This document shows, one piece after another, positions 39,631 to 54,600 of a stretch of DNA of 64,000 nt (the first letter of the stretch is position 1; every line of letters starts with the position of its first letter). The translations under genes and the position numbers were made by a program. The stretch is taken from assembly GCF_910592395.1 (NCBI RefSeq), contig NC_088311.1:16928501-16992500 (forward strand). The letters run 5' to 3'. Source of the DNA: Lineus longissimus. Taxonomy: Eukaryota; Nemertea; Pilidiophora; Heteronemertea; Lineidae. The notes under the pieces were generated by a model. That model ran no database searches, was not told the origin of the DNA, and was given only the letters and a program-made list of their open reading frames with translations.

Positions 39631-42600
39631 CTAGAAATGATATCACACCATAGAGGATGACGTATGCGAGGACCACGAAGGGTTGGCCAATGTGTAGGCC
39701 GAGGCCGTTTCTAGCATCTGGCCATGCGCAATCATGTCGTGTAAAAGATAATTAGGAGCGGTATTTAGTGCATGCGCCACCCAGAAGGCTTGCCAATTTG
39801 AGAAGCAAGGTCCCTATAGACAAGATATCAATGACATTGTTAAAATACGACCTAATCACATACAAGAAAGGTATGCTATTTATTAATCATTTTGAACCGT
39901 GAGGAATAACTCCGAGCACGAACATAATCTTTCCATTTTCTTTGTGTTGTATAAAGCATGTGTACATTAGTTAGCTCTGATTCCAAATTAAAAGCACCTA
40001 CAGGCATTGTACAAGTATCTTCTTGTTCTCGACCTTTTGTTGCCACTTCTCCACCTTATCTAGCAGATCCACGATCGCCTCCACGGACGCTGGCGTCGCC
40101 TGACCATCGGGCCAGTTTTGTAACTGAAAGTGCCGGACCACTCGACCGGACATATCATCCTTTCCCTAAAGAGACGATATATGGTAACAGTATTAAATAA
40201 ACTATAGGCCAGCTAAGCCCAAGCGCTTTTATTTGCTCAATTTTTGTTCTCCGGCATTCATCTACAGTTGTAGCAATTTAAATGTTTGAGTATTTAATTT
40301 CTCGTTATAATCCAACAAAATAAATGTGACCCGTCACAGCAAAACCAGGCCCCTCTCGCTCTGAGCTTGGCAGGTTGAGACGGCCTGTTGGTTAATTTCT
40401 CTACTGTCTGCCTTTTGTGAAATATGAGCACATCAATTTCTTCCATTATTTCCTGGTGTCATTTAGGCTCATCTTCTGTGCGACATGCACCTGGTTTTGC
40501 TGTGACGGGTCACAAATTATCTCGCGCAAAGCCCAATGAACATGAATGTTTACACCAGTACTCACAATGAACATTCAACAAGTCCATGGGCATTGGCACG
40601 GCCTCGTGGTGACCCGTGCGAGAGCGGCACCCCCGATATCCAATTGGAAAATCCCGCGTGTCCGCCATCACCCGGGTCACAGCAGCCCCGTGCTCGCCGT
40701 CCACACTTAATAGAAGCGAAGCAATGCTATAATCCAATATGTTAACTGCGGTCAGAGTATCTATTGATCATAGTTTCTATCATTAGCCTTTACAAATACA
40801 ATTTAGATAATGACGTTAGCCCCGTCTTCTATTATTGACACATGTCACAGAGCAAGAATGTTACTTACTACGCCGGCCTTGCCCGCATTCTTTGATATCC
40901 TCATGTTTCTGACAGTGATATCTGTGTTGGATGTGTCTACGTCCAGGCAATCTACTACCAGTGGGTGATACTCCATCTGCTCAGTCTCTTGTGGCCAATA
41001 AACTGTGGAAAACTGATACAAAAGAAGGTCGAAAATAAGTCAGTTTTCGATAAAGCTGCCAGCGACTTTATGAACCAAGGACCCGGTATCCTTTTATGAA
41101 TGACCAGTTTTGCAAACATCCATGTCCCATTAAAGTTCCTTGTTCCAAAATTTGTTTGTCTATGTCGCGATTTTTTATTCAAATTACTTATTTTTGAATA
41201 TCTTTCATCGTTCTTGCTAAGGTCAATTAATGTTCTCGTTGCTGCTCCTCGGTGCCCACATGAAGACTCTGGGATGCTGAGCAGACGTGCTTTGAGCAAG
41301 GACCTATCCTTCAAAATGCATTAGTCGAAGAAATCGAAATGCAACTTTACCTTTCTGATACCTATACGGTCTACTGTGAACTATAGTGACAATATTAACC
41401 CTTCGAGGCCAGTAAATATTACCTCATAAGTATCATCGACCATGTTCATCATAACAATAGTGGAGATTCCCGTGTCTTGCACGATCCTCCAGATGTCCTT
41501 CATTGTCTCAGGGAGGGGCATCTGGGTTATGATGTAGTTGTCCTTCTCACCGTAGCCCTGAAAGCAGATGGTGGAATCTGAATTAAGTCGGACTATGATA
41601 ATACACAGTGGGTTTTAACATAGAAATGTCACAAGAATGATGATACCCCCTGCCAAATACCGGCACAGCATTGTATTACAAAATAATGCTCTTCATTTCT
41701 TCTTGATCTCATATACACATTATTGCCCCACTTTGAAGGCCTACTCCACTTGAATTAAAATGAATATAAATTTCAACAACGCTACTATACACTGATAAGC
41801 AAATACCTTGAATGCCAAGTTCCAACGCCGAATCTTCGTGCATAAAGACTTTAGTACTGCATTGTCTATTTCTATTTACATGAGCCACAAGATATAACAC
41901 AATAAAAACGAGCAGCGTAGAGTCAGACTAGCTTTAAAGTAGTCCTCTACTGGGGATCCCGATCACCAACGGTAACATTCGCGGTCTTACCGTGGCATAA
42001 ACTGCATTAACATAATCATTCCATCCATCTATTGGTGTAGACAAAACCACACGAGATGCGCCATATGTTGAATAGAGACATTTATAACTAGTCAGTCTAC
42101 TCAGAATTTGCCTGTGTCACGTCATTTGCTTCTACTCTCCGAGTCGAAAAGCTGCATCTTCCGTCATTAAGGCTACTCTTTGACCAAAAACCATTTCAGC
42201 TAAACCATTTCAGAATGAAGGAAGTGAATGGTATATTGTCTTCCCCTCACTGGTGCTACCTTTAACTCTGATCACAGATGGATAGTACCAAAAAATTATA
42301 TTATTAGTCTTTACGAATTCTTAATGGAAGTGTAGGATACATGGCCCCACCCATATCCCGGACAAATGTCCTTTCTTCTGTTAGCCAAGTGGACAAGATT
42401 AATGGCCTTGATAAAATGATGCGTAACAACCCTCAGTAAATCGAGATTTTTTTTTTATTTCCGCGATTTTAGCAAATGCTCCATGAAACGCGAGAATTTC
42501 GACTCCAAAGCATTAACCATTGAATTTCTGAATCGAAGGCAAACATTTCGTAGCCTATTGGCAAGTAAAAATGACAAATTCGCCAAATTTTGGCATCGCG

Positions 42601-45600
42601 AAAGTTTTAAGGTTTACAGTATACATGTCAACATACAAAGTACCACAGTGAAACGGTCGTCACTTCAGAAATGCTATGCCGACTTATCGACGTTGAACAT
42701 CAATCCTAAAGTCTCCTCAATACGCACTATGACAGTAGATCGCCATGCTGAAGTGTGGACTTTAGGATAGACTTACAAAAGTTGGTGGTCTTAAAGGGGC
42801 TACATATTTGCGACTGATTTATTTTTTTTCAGACGGCTGACCACCTACCTGGAACAATGTCCTGTTTTCTGTTTTTGCTCATGTTCGCCAGGGCCTGTTC
42901 TGAAGGGCTGATGGCATCAGTGAATGCACCCAGAATCTGAAATTGATAAGACAGTCCACAACTGTATTCTGACTCCAATCGCTGCCGTATGTCTCCCGTG
43001 GGCCTAGTCGTTCACAGCAAGGAAGTTATTGTTACACGAGGTTTTTTATTAAAATAGAATAAAAGATTGGAAAACAAGAATTTTGCCATATTTTCAAAAA
43101 CAGAAGATTTTGACAGAATTGAAGGGAAAACACAAGAAGAATTGAACATGTGATAACGAAGATTAGGTAACTCTGAATTAAAAAGACACAGCCTGTGAAA
43201 AACTGTGTATCTGGGGAGACGGAATTTAGTTGTGGTGGAACACATGATCTCTTTCACAAAACATAAAAGCACAGCAGCGCTTTCTGCCTGAGCTAAAAAG
43301 CCTCTTCAGCAATTCTGATCATAAATATGAAAATTTATTGTTGTTCATGCTTGCTTCGTCACACCATTTGCTTGTAATCAGTTCGTAGTAGGCCAAGAAT
43401 CTCTAGATCCGGAACATATTTAGGTATGCCATGGGAGAGCCATTTTTGCGAGGAAAATATCGAGGGACTCGGAATTCCGGAGTTGATAGGTCCCGCTCCT
43501 CGGTACTCATACACTTGCGAAAGAAGGTACTAACCGAGTACTGGTTCTGTAACTGACAGATCGGTTTCCCCGGTATATTGATAGCCCCCCCCCCTCCCTC
43601 GTATAATAGATTCGAGAAAGAAGGTACTAACCGAGTATTGGTTCTGTAATTGACAAGTGTCTTTCCCAGGTGTTGCTTTGATCATGTCACTGTACTTCTG
43701 AGGAAAGTTGTCACTCTTGATGGACGTTATTCCTATCTTGAAATACTCTAAAATTGCGTCATGTATATGTGTGTACTGCCCCTGTAAAACGGAACAATGA
43801 TAATAACTGAGACGAAGTCCCGATAGTAGCTTTCTGATGAAAGCCAAGTACGGTGACATCTGAAATGTCGAGGAACATTTAATCTATCTTGTACTTCGGT
43901 CTGGAACATTAGCCTGTTTCTTTCGGCGATCTCTCTCCACCAGTCAGGCTCTAATACCTACAGATCTAAAAAGAGGTCTATAATGGAATAATGTCTGTTT
44001 AAATTACTAACCATGTCTACCCAAATTATCAAAGCATTCAGGTATTCGAACCACACTCGAACATGTTAACTAACCGTGTTTTGCTGCATGTTCGGTCTCA
44101 GTACAGAACGAGGTGAGTCAACATCTCCGAAAGTGTCCTCGAATTGAGGGACCAATGTTCGGACTCGTAGATGCTGACTTACCAGGTTCTGTGCCATGTT
44201 CGGTCTCTGCTCCCTCATTTTAGATGTTGACTTACCACATTCGGTGTCTGCTCGCTCATTTTGATAAAATACTCGCAGATTTTGACTTACTGGGTTCTGT
44301 ACCATGTTAAATGTGGTCCTTGCTCCCTCATTTTGATTGCCTACTCGAAGATGTTGATAGACCAAGTCCTGTACCATGTTCGGTTTCTACTCCCTCATTT
44401 TGTGGGCATACTCGTAGATGTTGGCTTACTACATAGGTTCTGTACCATGTTCAGTCTTTGCTCCCTCAATTCGAGGAGACTTTCGGAGATGTTGACTTAC
44501 CTCGTTTTGTATTATGTTTGGTCTCTGCTCCCTTATTGTAGGTGTTGACAAACCAGATTTACCACATTCGGTCTCTACAGTCTCATTTTGAGGGTTTACT
44601 CGTAGATGTTGACTTACTAGGTTCTGTACCAATGCCAGTTTCTGCTGCCACATTTGAGATGTTGACTCACCATGGCGAGGTTATGCAGTCTCTGCTCCTT
44701 CATTTTGAGGGCATACATTCGATGATGACTTACCAGGTTCTGTACCATGTTCGGTCTCTGTTCCCTCATTCTGAGTACACACTCGTAGAAGTTGACCTTT
44801 TTCTCAGCCTTTCCTTGTCGGATCAGATAGTCGATAGCGATGAAGGCCCCAGTCCTGCCTACTCCAGCACTGCAACAAACAAAGCGAACAGTTCCAAGTT
44901 GTTTCTGTGTGTTGAAGAAGCACGCTAGTAGATATACATGTAAAAATAATCAGTTACTGTTGTTAGAACCAGTGGTTCTGTAATATTGTGCGAATTGTCG
45001 ATGGAATACCATGGACGAAATACTAGTTATTATGCAATACAGCTTGCAATGAAAAACCGCCGGAGCTCATTGACGTACTTACGAGAAGCCAAGTGATACA
45101 GCAGCAACCTTTGGTCGAAAAGCTACAATATTTATACTCTGAATACAATACCTTACACCAACAAATGTCTGGTTCACTTACCTGCAATGTACCAATATGG
45201 GTACCTTCCCATACTCAGTCTCCTTCAGAACATTCGCTCTGAAGTTTAGCAAAGAGCAAGCCAACTTGGGTACATCGTGATCGGGCCAGGCGGTGAAGTG
45301 GAAGTACTTGACAATGCGCACCTCCCTATTCTGAAAGCAAACAATATTGTATGATCAAGATAATTGCGTATAACAATATAATTTTGTGTAACAGTGTGGA
45401 GTAACATGACCTTCTTTGCCGTCTGTAAATATAATAATTTCCAATAGTAGCAAAGAAAAAATAATCGCAAATTAGGATCTTTCAGGAGAACCTCTTGTTA
45501 TCGTGGATACCTTGGTTATCTTTAATGCATTTTCAAAGTGATCATGGCGAGGGTCGTGTTGCATTGATAGCACATCTGTGCTCTGCCAAATCAACAGGCC

Positions 45601-48600
45601 CGTAGCTAGCTTTTTGATCATGGAGGGAGGGGGCATACCACTTTTATCCTCAGTCAGTCCGACCAATTTGCATGAAAAACCTGTCGTTTGATGACTTTTA
45701 TTGACACTTGTCCACCTACCCCATCTCTCTCTCAAGCATTTTCAAGCCAAGGTCCTGAATTAAAAAAATCAAACAAACCCATATTAAACTGATGATAATA
45801 AGCGTACCAATGTGACCTTCAGGATCCGATTCACGTAGTCGGTAAACTTGTACTCTTCCACCAGCTGTATGGTAAATGGCCCATACGTGTTTTTTCCCTG
45901 GCTCGGCCAGTATTGCTCGCACTTTTTCTGAAATGAAAATTAAACATAATTTTGATTGAAGGACTGTAATGTTTTGAAGCAGAGAGAGCGCCTGTTATGA
46001 CATGTGCTTTTCGTTCTTACTGTAATACTCGCCAATAAGATCCCAAGCTCGACAGTACCCGATTTCTACTACCACCTCGATGGGTAGAGCCTAAACAGCC
46101 GGGCATAATAGAAGGCCTTTCGCACCTATAAAAGGGGAGGGACATCTTGTCTTTTTTTCTTCCAATTGGTATTTAATTGTAATATGAAAAGTTCCGCTGT
46201 AGAGTCTTGACTCTTCATGACGATTACGTTGTTAACTCTTGAATTAAGGAATTGAACCCGAGGCGGAGGACCTTGGTTGAGTTACCAAGACACTCGAGGG
46301 TGGAGCTAAAATACAGTCCAAACCCGAGCCGACAGGTATTTTAGAATAGATATCCCAAGCATTTTATGGCTACGAAAGGCCTACTATTGTTCGGCTATTT
46401 AGACTCTACCCATCGAGGCGGTGGTACAAATCGGGTATTGTCGGGCTTCGGATCTTATTGGTGAGTGGATCCAGTATATTATGACAAACTAGGGAATGCT
46501 ATTTTCGAATTTTGCTTTCTTATATTATGACAAACAAGAGAAATCAAATTAAAAAACATTTGAAACAAGTATGGAAACAAAGTATGGGAGGTGATTTTGC
46601 TGGGGGCAAGTTACTCATCACGCGCATTCCAGATTCAAACCGTCTTTCTTCTGACCAAATATAGTGTGTTCGTCTTTGAACAGAACTGAATGCAAACAAC
46701 CTGTTGATATCAGCGTATGTCAATAAATATCTACATTGAAAGATTCTGTTTATATTGAGGTATATAGGTCTTTCAGGCCGATTGTTGTTTACAAACCTTT
46801 TCCTTTTCTATTGTCTTGGTGAGCATGACGATGGTGTCACAGCGTTCTTGCCATATCATTCTCCATGTAGCCGTAATGGACTTAGGAAGCGGACCTGCAT
46901 GTTTACAGATTTTTAGAGAGGAATTACCAATACAAAAGTCGACGTCATAGTATGTCTATTTTCTATAGAGGCATTTTCACTGCCATGGTTATGAGATGCC
47001 AAAGAGTGATTTGGAAATCGATGTTACGATGTTGCATTCCGGCCTATATTGCAGGTTTTTGGATTGTTTTTATACCAATAATACATGTGTCTACCGCAGG
47101 AAACTGCAATGTTATGGTAGCGTTTGTAAAGAAACTGTAGTTCGAACACACCAGCGCTAGCACCTTCAAGAAATATATGTTATGCGGTGGGGCCGAGGCT
47201 TATACGGTTGTTCTTCAGAAGACAGTGTTGAACAAATACGATGATATTTGGCTGTTTTATAGATATATACGTCTAGTATCTTGCTGTTTAATCGAAATAT
47301 TCATTGGTTTGTCTTAGCCTCTGTGACGAATTTTATTCTGATAAAATATTCTTTGTAACATGTATGCATTTTTGTAATTAATGACAGATAATAAAATGAT
47401 AAATTCATCTTACCCTGAGAAGCAATGTAAGCTTTCTCCTTATCATAACCCTGCAAATGCAAAAATAGAGCATCATGCTGGAGTCCATCCGAATCTGATT
47501 CTAGTATCTGGTTAATGTTAGTGCATTTATTTAATTGTCTTTCAAATGCAATTTGTTGATAGACACTTAACACGTGAGTATATACTAGTATCCGTACATG
47601 CGTGCTTCGCAAGTAATATTGAATCCGATGATCCGACGATCGGACACGCACGGAAAATTACAGCTACGAATTGGCAAATTCAGAGGTGTTTTCTTCTGAA
47701 ATACATATACGAGGGCAAACGTCATCCTGATATGCTTTCTAGATGCAGACTAGAGTCACACGACCACTTACATGGATGTAACTTGCATTGATGTAGTCCG
47801 ATTGCTCTTCTCCAATGGGCTGAAGGATAACACGACTGTGATCATCTGAAAAATAATCACACATGCTAACGAGTAGTAACTATAGTCCATTCGTAAATGC
47901 AATCTAATCTGTACTTGGTAAATGTTATACTAAGATTGTAAGATTTGATTAACCATGGCAAGGATATAATTTCTTTGTAAAATGTTTTGTGTACATTGAC
48001 GAAGTGCATTCAGGGATGTAGACATTTTCCGCTCTGTACGGTTTATTTCTTGATCAATCTGGTCTAAATCTTCGGGTAATTATATTTTCCTGTCCATCCA
48101 CTCGGCATGTGCCAAGCATAAATGAGAAATACCCAGAAACAAAATACTACCTATCCAGGTGTCCCCCCCCCCCCAAATGACTACTTCTGGACTGACAATC
48201 TTGAATCTTAAAAATCCTGTTTGGTTTGAGAAAAAATTCAAAGAAATCCGACCAGCAGTATTTTGGGCGAAGCGGATATAATATTAAGGAAAGGACTATA
48301 ATCTACAGTACATTCCCCTTAGAAGCAGCATGTGGTCTATGTCTATCGATCTGCAAATACGTATACAAAAACACTTAAAGGACCATTGGCATTATTAAGG
48401 GTAATATTACCCAGCTCTCGGCTGCCCAGTCACAAGTAGTTTCCATCAAGAAATTGCACAAAAAATGGAAAAATTCAAAATCTGACTGAATTATCACGCT
48501 TTTCCGATGTTGACTCCGATTTGACCCGAGTTAGCTCTCCATGCGTCAACCCTTTAAGCATTGAACGATGCACTAGTGAGGGGTTTTCTGGAGCCATGGA

Positions 48601-51600
48601 TCTACCCTGTGACGTCTGATATCGATTTTTCCGACGTCACACTGATGGCGCTTGATTACCCCGCAACTGCGACGATAAATGGAAATGACGGGGTGACTTG
48701 AGCTCGGATCTCTGCGTGCACTCAAGTGGCGGGAAAGGTCTTTCGTGCCATGCATACTAGAAATGACGAATAACGCGTTTTTCTACTATAAAATTGGAAA
48801 AGCATCGATCACGTTTGGAAAAATAGTTTACTGATGAACCACGGGAAGAACCAACATATACCGCAATAAAAAGCCGCCCATTCCTTTAAATACCGTGAAA
48901 TGAAATGCTTACAAGTTATTATGTTCTTGTAGCGGTTAAGCGGGTTGTTTCCTGGTTTCTTCGCTTCTTTGGTTGACCTTACAACATCCACTGGCAACTC
49001 CTGAAGCAAGGAAGGGTATCTGATAGCACGGACGTATAGCACGATTATTTCAGTTATAGTGCTATACATCCGTGCTGTTCTTTTAAAAGAAATATCTGTA
49101 CAACTCCGGGTTTTTTTAATGAATCGCTTCTGCAGAGAAAATTCTGGTTATAGGATAGTCCCGAATTATATACATGTATAATTGAAGAATACGTATAGCC
49201 CCAATCATATTGACGGGAAAACGCCTTACCTTCATTATTTGCACCAACGTGTTACCCTCATAAGTGTCATAGTTTTACCTATGATTTGTCAATTTATTAT
49301 ATACATGTAATAGACTATTGAAAAAATCTGTACTGACTTATTAAATACTGTACATTTTTAAAGGGACAACTTGGGCGTTGGCTTTACCAGGCCAGGCGGA
49401 CAATACCTCAGCCTGCAACCATGCGCGCCACCACTCTTTTATCAACTAATGCTGATAACTAATAATGATTTTCGCCAGTGTTGCGAGGCAGTTTTGGACC
49501 ATGGTTTGGACTAGAACGGGTGGTATAAAGGCCATGTAGAATTAGCGGAATGAGCGGATTCTGTAAAAAATATAATTTCATACAAAATGGAACTTAAGGA
49601 ATTCATTAAGTTTTAATTTGTTAGATACGCCACAAAGATTATTTGAAAATCGCTTTTTACAGTCATTAAGCCATGACTCGCAATGAGGGTATGAAAACTG
49701 GTCCGTAGGGACAGTTTAGTTCAGTCGGTAGCCGCGCGCAGCGCTGTATTACGTTACCTCCTTTCGTCTTCAGAGTTCAGGCATGGCGAGAATCATCGCG
49801 ACAAATATTGGCTTTTCCAGGTGATTGAAGCCCAGAATCCACTCATTCCGCTTATTCGGCTAATTCTACATGGCCTGGTATAAATGCAATCCGAGTAAAA
49901 AAGATCAACCATTATCGTAACATGCCTTTGACAACAAAATGTAAGCAACTTACTCCAAACTCATCCTTAAATTCCACTGCTCTATCGCCCCTGATACTCT
50001 TGACATAAGGAGCCAGATCAGAAATCGTTACGGTTCGACCTTGCAGATTTGAATACCCCTTTCCAGTATCGACGGGGACAACTGGCAAAGTTGACACTGA
50101 AACAAAAAATTGGTCTTTATCAATTATTGATGATGGTTCTTCTTCAAGAAAATCTATTTGTGCTATCCTTATACCTCGCATTGTGATTAGGTCAGAATGT
50201 TTGTAAAATGACACCTCGGGGCTATTTTCGATTCTCACCATTTTCTGTTTGAAGAACTCCACACTCGAATTCCTGTATAATGCTTAGACTTGTTATTTCA
50301 TGCTGCTGGATTTCGAGTGATTCGGCTGCTTGTTCTTTACTTCTACGCTTTTTCCTGTTAGAATATAGAGCAGAAGGAAATATAGACCTCGTTTTAAGCA
50401 AGTTATTCATTAGGCTCACGGGGCCTCTTTTGGCTCTTCGAAACATGACGTCCTATTACGTTTTTACATGCTTCGTTCTCCAAACAACGGAATATTTACA
50501 GAAAGCATACGTGACGTTTTAATATTTTTTTCGAACAGACTCAAATATAACATAGAGTTTAAGGAATTGATACCTCATTGTCGTTATTTGTTGTCTCACG
50601 AAACACCGCGAGGAATCTAAATGCTATGGTTGCCTTACCATAATCACTGCCGCTAAAACGAGGCACAATGCAATATGCACTATAAACAGGTGTACATTGT
50701 AACCAAGCCGTTTAAGAATTGTAGGCTTATGGATTCGATTACTGCAAAAACGTCTCTGAACACTCGCAACGCTAACGTAACTGTACCTACCTTACACTAA
50801 TGACCACGGGAATAATGATGGCCGCAAGAACAATTATCATTACAATAACCAGTCCAGCTAACAGGCCAACATTAGTCTCAGCTACAACCACAACGGAAAA
50901 GAAATAAAAAAGCATTTTCAGGGATGGTACCCGTTGTTCTGATTCAAAGTGATATGATAATTAATAACCAAGCAATATACCCGTGGCGCAGGCAGGTTCA
51001 AATGGGCTTTTTCTTGAGCTGCACGGGCCGAAGGATTACATTGCAATGAAAATATAAGGCAAATTAAACCAACCAATTGTCCACAGACCAGGACATCAAT
51101 TGGTCCAATAGAGATAATGAGGCAATGTCAACATGCCTCGTTCCTCAGTCAGCAATATGCCCCTTTTTATACGGAGAAGAAAAAGGACATGAAGGAGAAC
51201 TTAGATAGGCCTTCACATGTCATGTCGGCTGCCCAATGGCTCGAACCAATTACAATATTACTATTATAACTTAAAATGCGTGCTCCTCCTAGCAATGTCT
51301 CGGGCAAGGCACTTAGTCGAAAGGCAAGCTGGAGGTTCAGCACCGTGAGCAGCACCTTGATAGGCCATGCCAAGAGTGCCTCTTCAGATACATCAAGTAT
51401 TGAAAGCTGTGGTAGAGCACTTTTAGACTGACCAGAATCCAGAATTCAGAATTCCAAAATTAACGCCCGCCAAGACATACTCTCAGGAGAGGCTTTGTTG
51501 TCATCCGATCTAAACTGACGGAGGAGTTTATACATTACAAACTATTACACCTCTACGTCCATTATTGTAGTGATGCTGTACGAAATGAAGGGCCAGTTTT

Positions 51601-54600
51601 GGCAAGAAAAATATAACGGTTACACTACTCTAGCTTCGCACGCCTAACGTCCAATGTGGTAAGCCAGTGTATGCGAACATTTTGGTGGGCCTACGGCAGG
51701 AACGAGTTTCTTTAGGCCTATACTTGATTGACCAGCAGCGTCAATGACAATAAGCTTGAATAGAAGGCCTGAAAATTACCCCATTACGGGCCTAGAAATT
51801 TGCACTGTGTAAAGATCCAGAAGTATTAAGGTAGCAGGAAGGGGTGGGCGTTTGTGGTTTCTGAGTGTGAGGGGGTATGTGGTTTCAGTATAAGATATTT
51901 TATTGTAGCAATGCGAATATGTAAGCGATTTTGGTTAGGTCCGTCATAACATAGAGTGACTCAATTAACCACTCTCTTGATTACAGCGGCCGCCTCAGCG
52001 CCACCACACGGGGCCTAATGGTATCAGACTAAGTAGCTTCACGCGATATGCACCATTCTGGGAAAACGCAATCGGGAAGTATGCTCCTCGAGTCATTAGC
52101 ATGATATAATCTTTACTCCAGCTCGAGGTAATCTTGCGCAGGGTTTCTTCGGCCCAGATACATTGTGGTGGAAAACGTCTAGTACAAAGAACGCCTGGCT
52201 TGCGCCAGACTAATAAGTGAAGAAGGTCTGGCTGCGCGAGACTTTTGTGATAAAAATGACCATTGCAGAGACTTTGTGACGTAGGCATATACTTTTTACA
52301 ATTAAAAATTAAAAATTCTCAAAAGACGATAAGGAATGATTATTTATTAACATTTCCTGAACTATATGCCTTCTAATTATCACTTTACATAAATAGATTG
52401 GCGATAGGTCGCGTGCTTTTCTTTCCTCGTGACAATATACAGCAAAATAGTTACAACCCCATAATCGCGCTATAAGTCCATAATGAGATCACGGTTTAAC
52501 CGTTATAAATGTTACGCCAGCTTCGCTATTTTCCCGCTACGCGGCGCGCTGGGTCCTTGCGTCTAGCTGGACGCTAGAAGTGAGAAACTAGAGTATATGG
52601 AGAGTGGTTGCTATTGCACAGGCGAATAAAGATCCATGACCAGTTATTCAATACTTACACATTGATGACCCACGCGATCAATTAAAACGCAAGTTTAACT
52701 GACAACACCTATCAAAGATTAGATGGGTGTTATCAGTTAGATTGGCATTTTAATGAATCATCGTTGAGTAATTAACAAACTAATTCTGTATCTTCACGCA
52801 TTTCAATTTTTTCATATAGAATGGCGATGTCGATGTTCAAATACATACAACAAGGGAAAAACATGTGTTCTCCTATAAATTCTTTGGCCATGACAATTGA
52901 CAATTAATTGCCTTACATGTGCATCTAAAACGTTATTTACATGCACCTAAATTTGGTTACAGATCTATACAATGTATATTTAAAATATATCGAAAACGTA
53001 TAAAGATTATTTCACGTCCCTGGTTACTTACATGTACTGTTCTCTTTGGTGAGGACACTCATGACCTCAGTCCACTCTCCACCGCCATATGATGTGAATG
53101 CTCGCGCCTGAAAGACGACAAAATCAATAAAACCTCCTTCACCACTGTATCTTAGGCATGTTACATGTAGGTGTAAACGAATGTATCTTCATGTTTTGAA
53201 GTTGTCCATTATTTGGTTATTTCGACCGCACGACCATGATGGTACACTATTTATAACCTCGACCTTTTACCATCCAGCGGGAAACTGGCATCGACCTGCA
53301 TAAATGCACCAAGTTTCGCGGGTATCGGTTCATTAGTTTGTTGGCAGTAAGTCCATGTGCGTGACTTGGGCAATATAACCTTAGCGTTTGACCCTCTGAA
53401 GAGTGCTCCGTGTATCTCAGAACAAACCGATCAAATTTGCCGGCATCAAAGGCACTGTCGTGAAGGATGTACTGCCACCGGACACTGATGGAAGTCGGGG
53501 TGGAGAGACCATCCTTTGTAACTGCTGGTACCCCTTTAAATACAAGATGATGTAATTAAAGAAATGCAGTTTGCTCCGTAAGCCTCAGATAGACTATTAC
53601 TGAATACATTTATTGGTAGAGAAAATGACTGTAGAGAAAATTCGTTCAGCCTGATTTTGATAGCAGTTGGCCATCAGATGAGTGTGGATTCCTAAACCAA
53701 GAACGCCAAGACACCCAGTCGAATGGCGCAGAAGATGGATCGAGCAAGCCAGAACTAGTGGAATAAGGATACCGAACTGGAGGTTTTGGCTGTCACACCG
53801 AAACCGCGGGGGTCGACAGCCGATGATTCGGCCAAAATTTTGCTCCACCATGTCGAAAACTCCGCACTTCGGGTTTTCTACTGGGGAGTTGCTGACTACA
53901 AATTGAATTCCTCAAGTGATTGTATCTCGGGATCATTGTCCTCGATGATATGTTCGTTTGCGGTTGTGTTGATTCGATCTGCTGATGTAATCACGGAGTG
54001 TTCGATTTTAACGGGAAACAGTGGTCCTGACACAAAACATCCCAAATTTGAATACTGTACTGTCGGCCCGTCCCCTTTCACGAGACGATTTTCAAGGAAC
54101 TGGAAGGCATGATCACATCCAATCATGATATCCACGGTGAATTCATCGGCACTAAAGTTATTTGCTAACTTGTTTTCAATGTTCGCTATGTATGGGTACT
54201 CCTTACATGTATTCCATTCTCGTTGATTGATGGGGTTGACTATTTCATCGGTGATGAGAACTTCAATTATTTTGATACCGTCAGTGGTTGCAATTTCAAC
54301 ATTTGCAATGTCGTATTGCCGTTTTGAAGAGTGGCCTCCGAAGCCATTAACACTTATGGATTGGGAACGCACCGGTTTGAGTTGAAGCTTTTGTGCTGTA
54401 TCTTTGCGAATGTAAGAGGACATGCTTCCTCTATCAATCAGCACTCCTGCTGTGGCTTCCTTCCCTTTATTCTGTAAGGTAACATACCCTGTTTCTAGTA
54501 GAACTGTGGACGGCCTATTGGTTGCGCGTTTTTTGGAGTTCACGTTTGTTGTTTTAAATCCCACGTGATCATTGATATCGATTTTTCGTACATCGGAGTA

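Noticed and set aside
43805-43822. Two-hairpin repeat in host DNA (gagacgaagtcccg)
   Set aside because: Only one imperfect stem is present with no partner stem, so it is probably chance.
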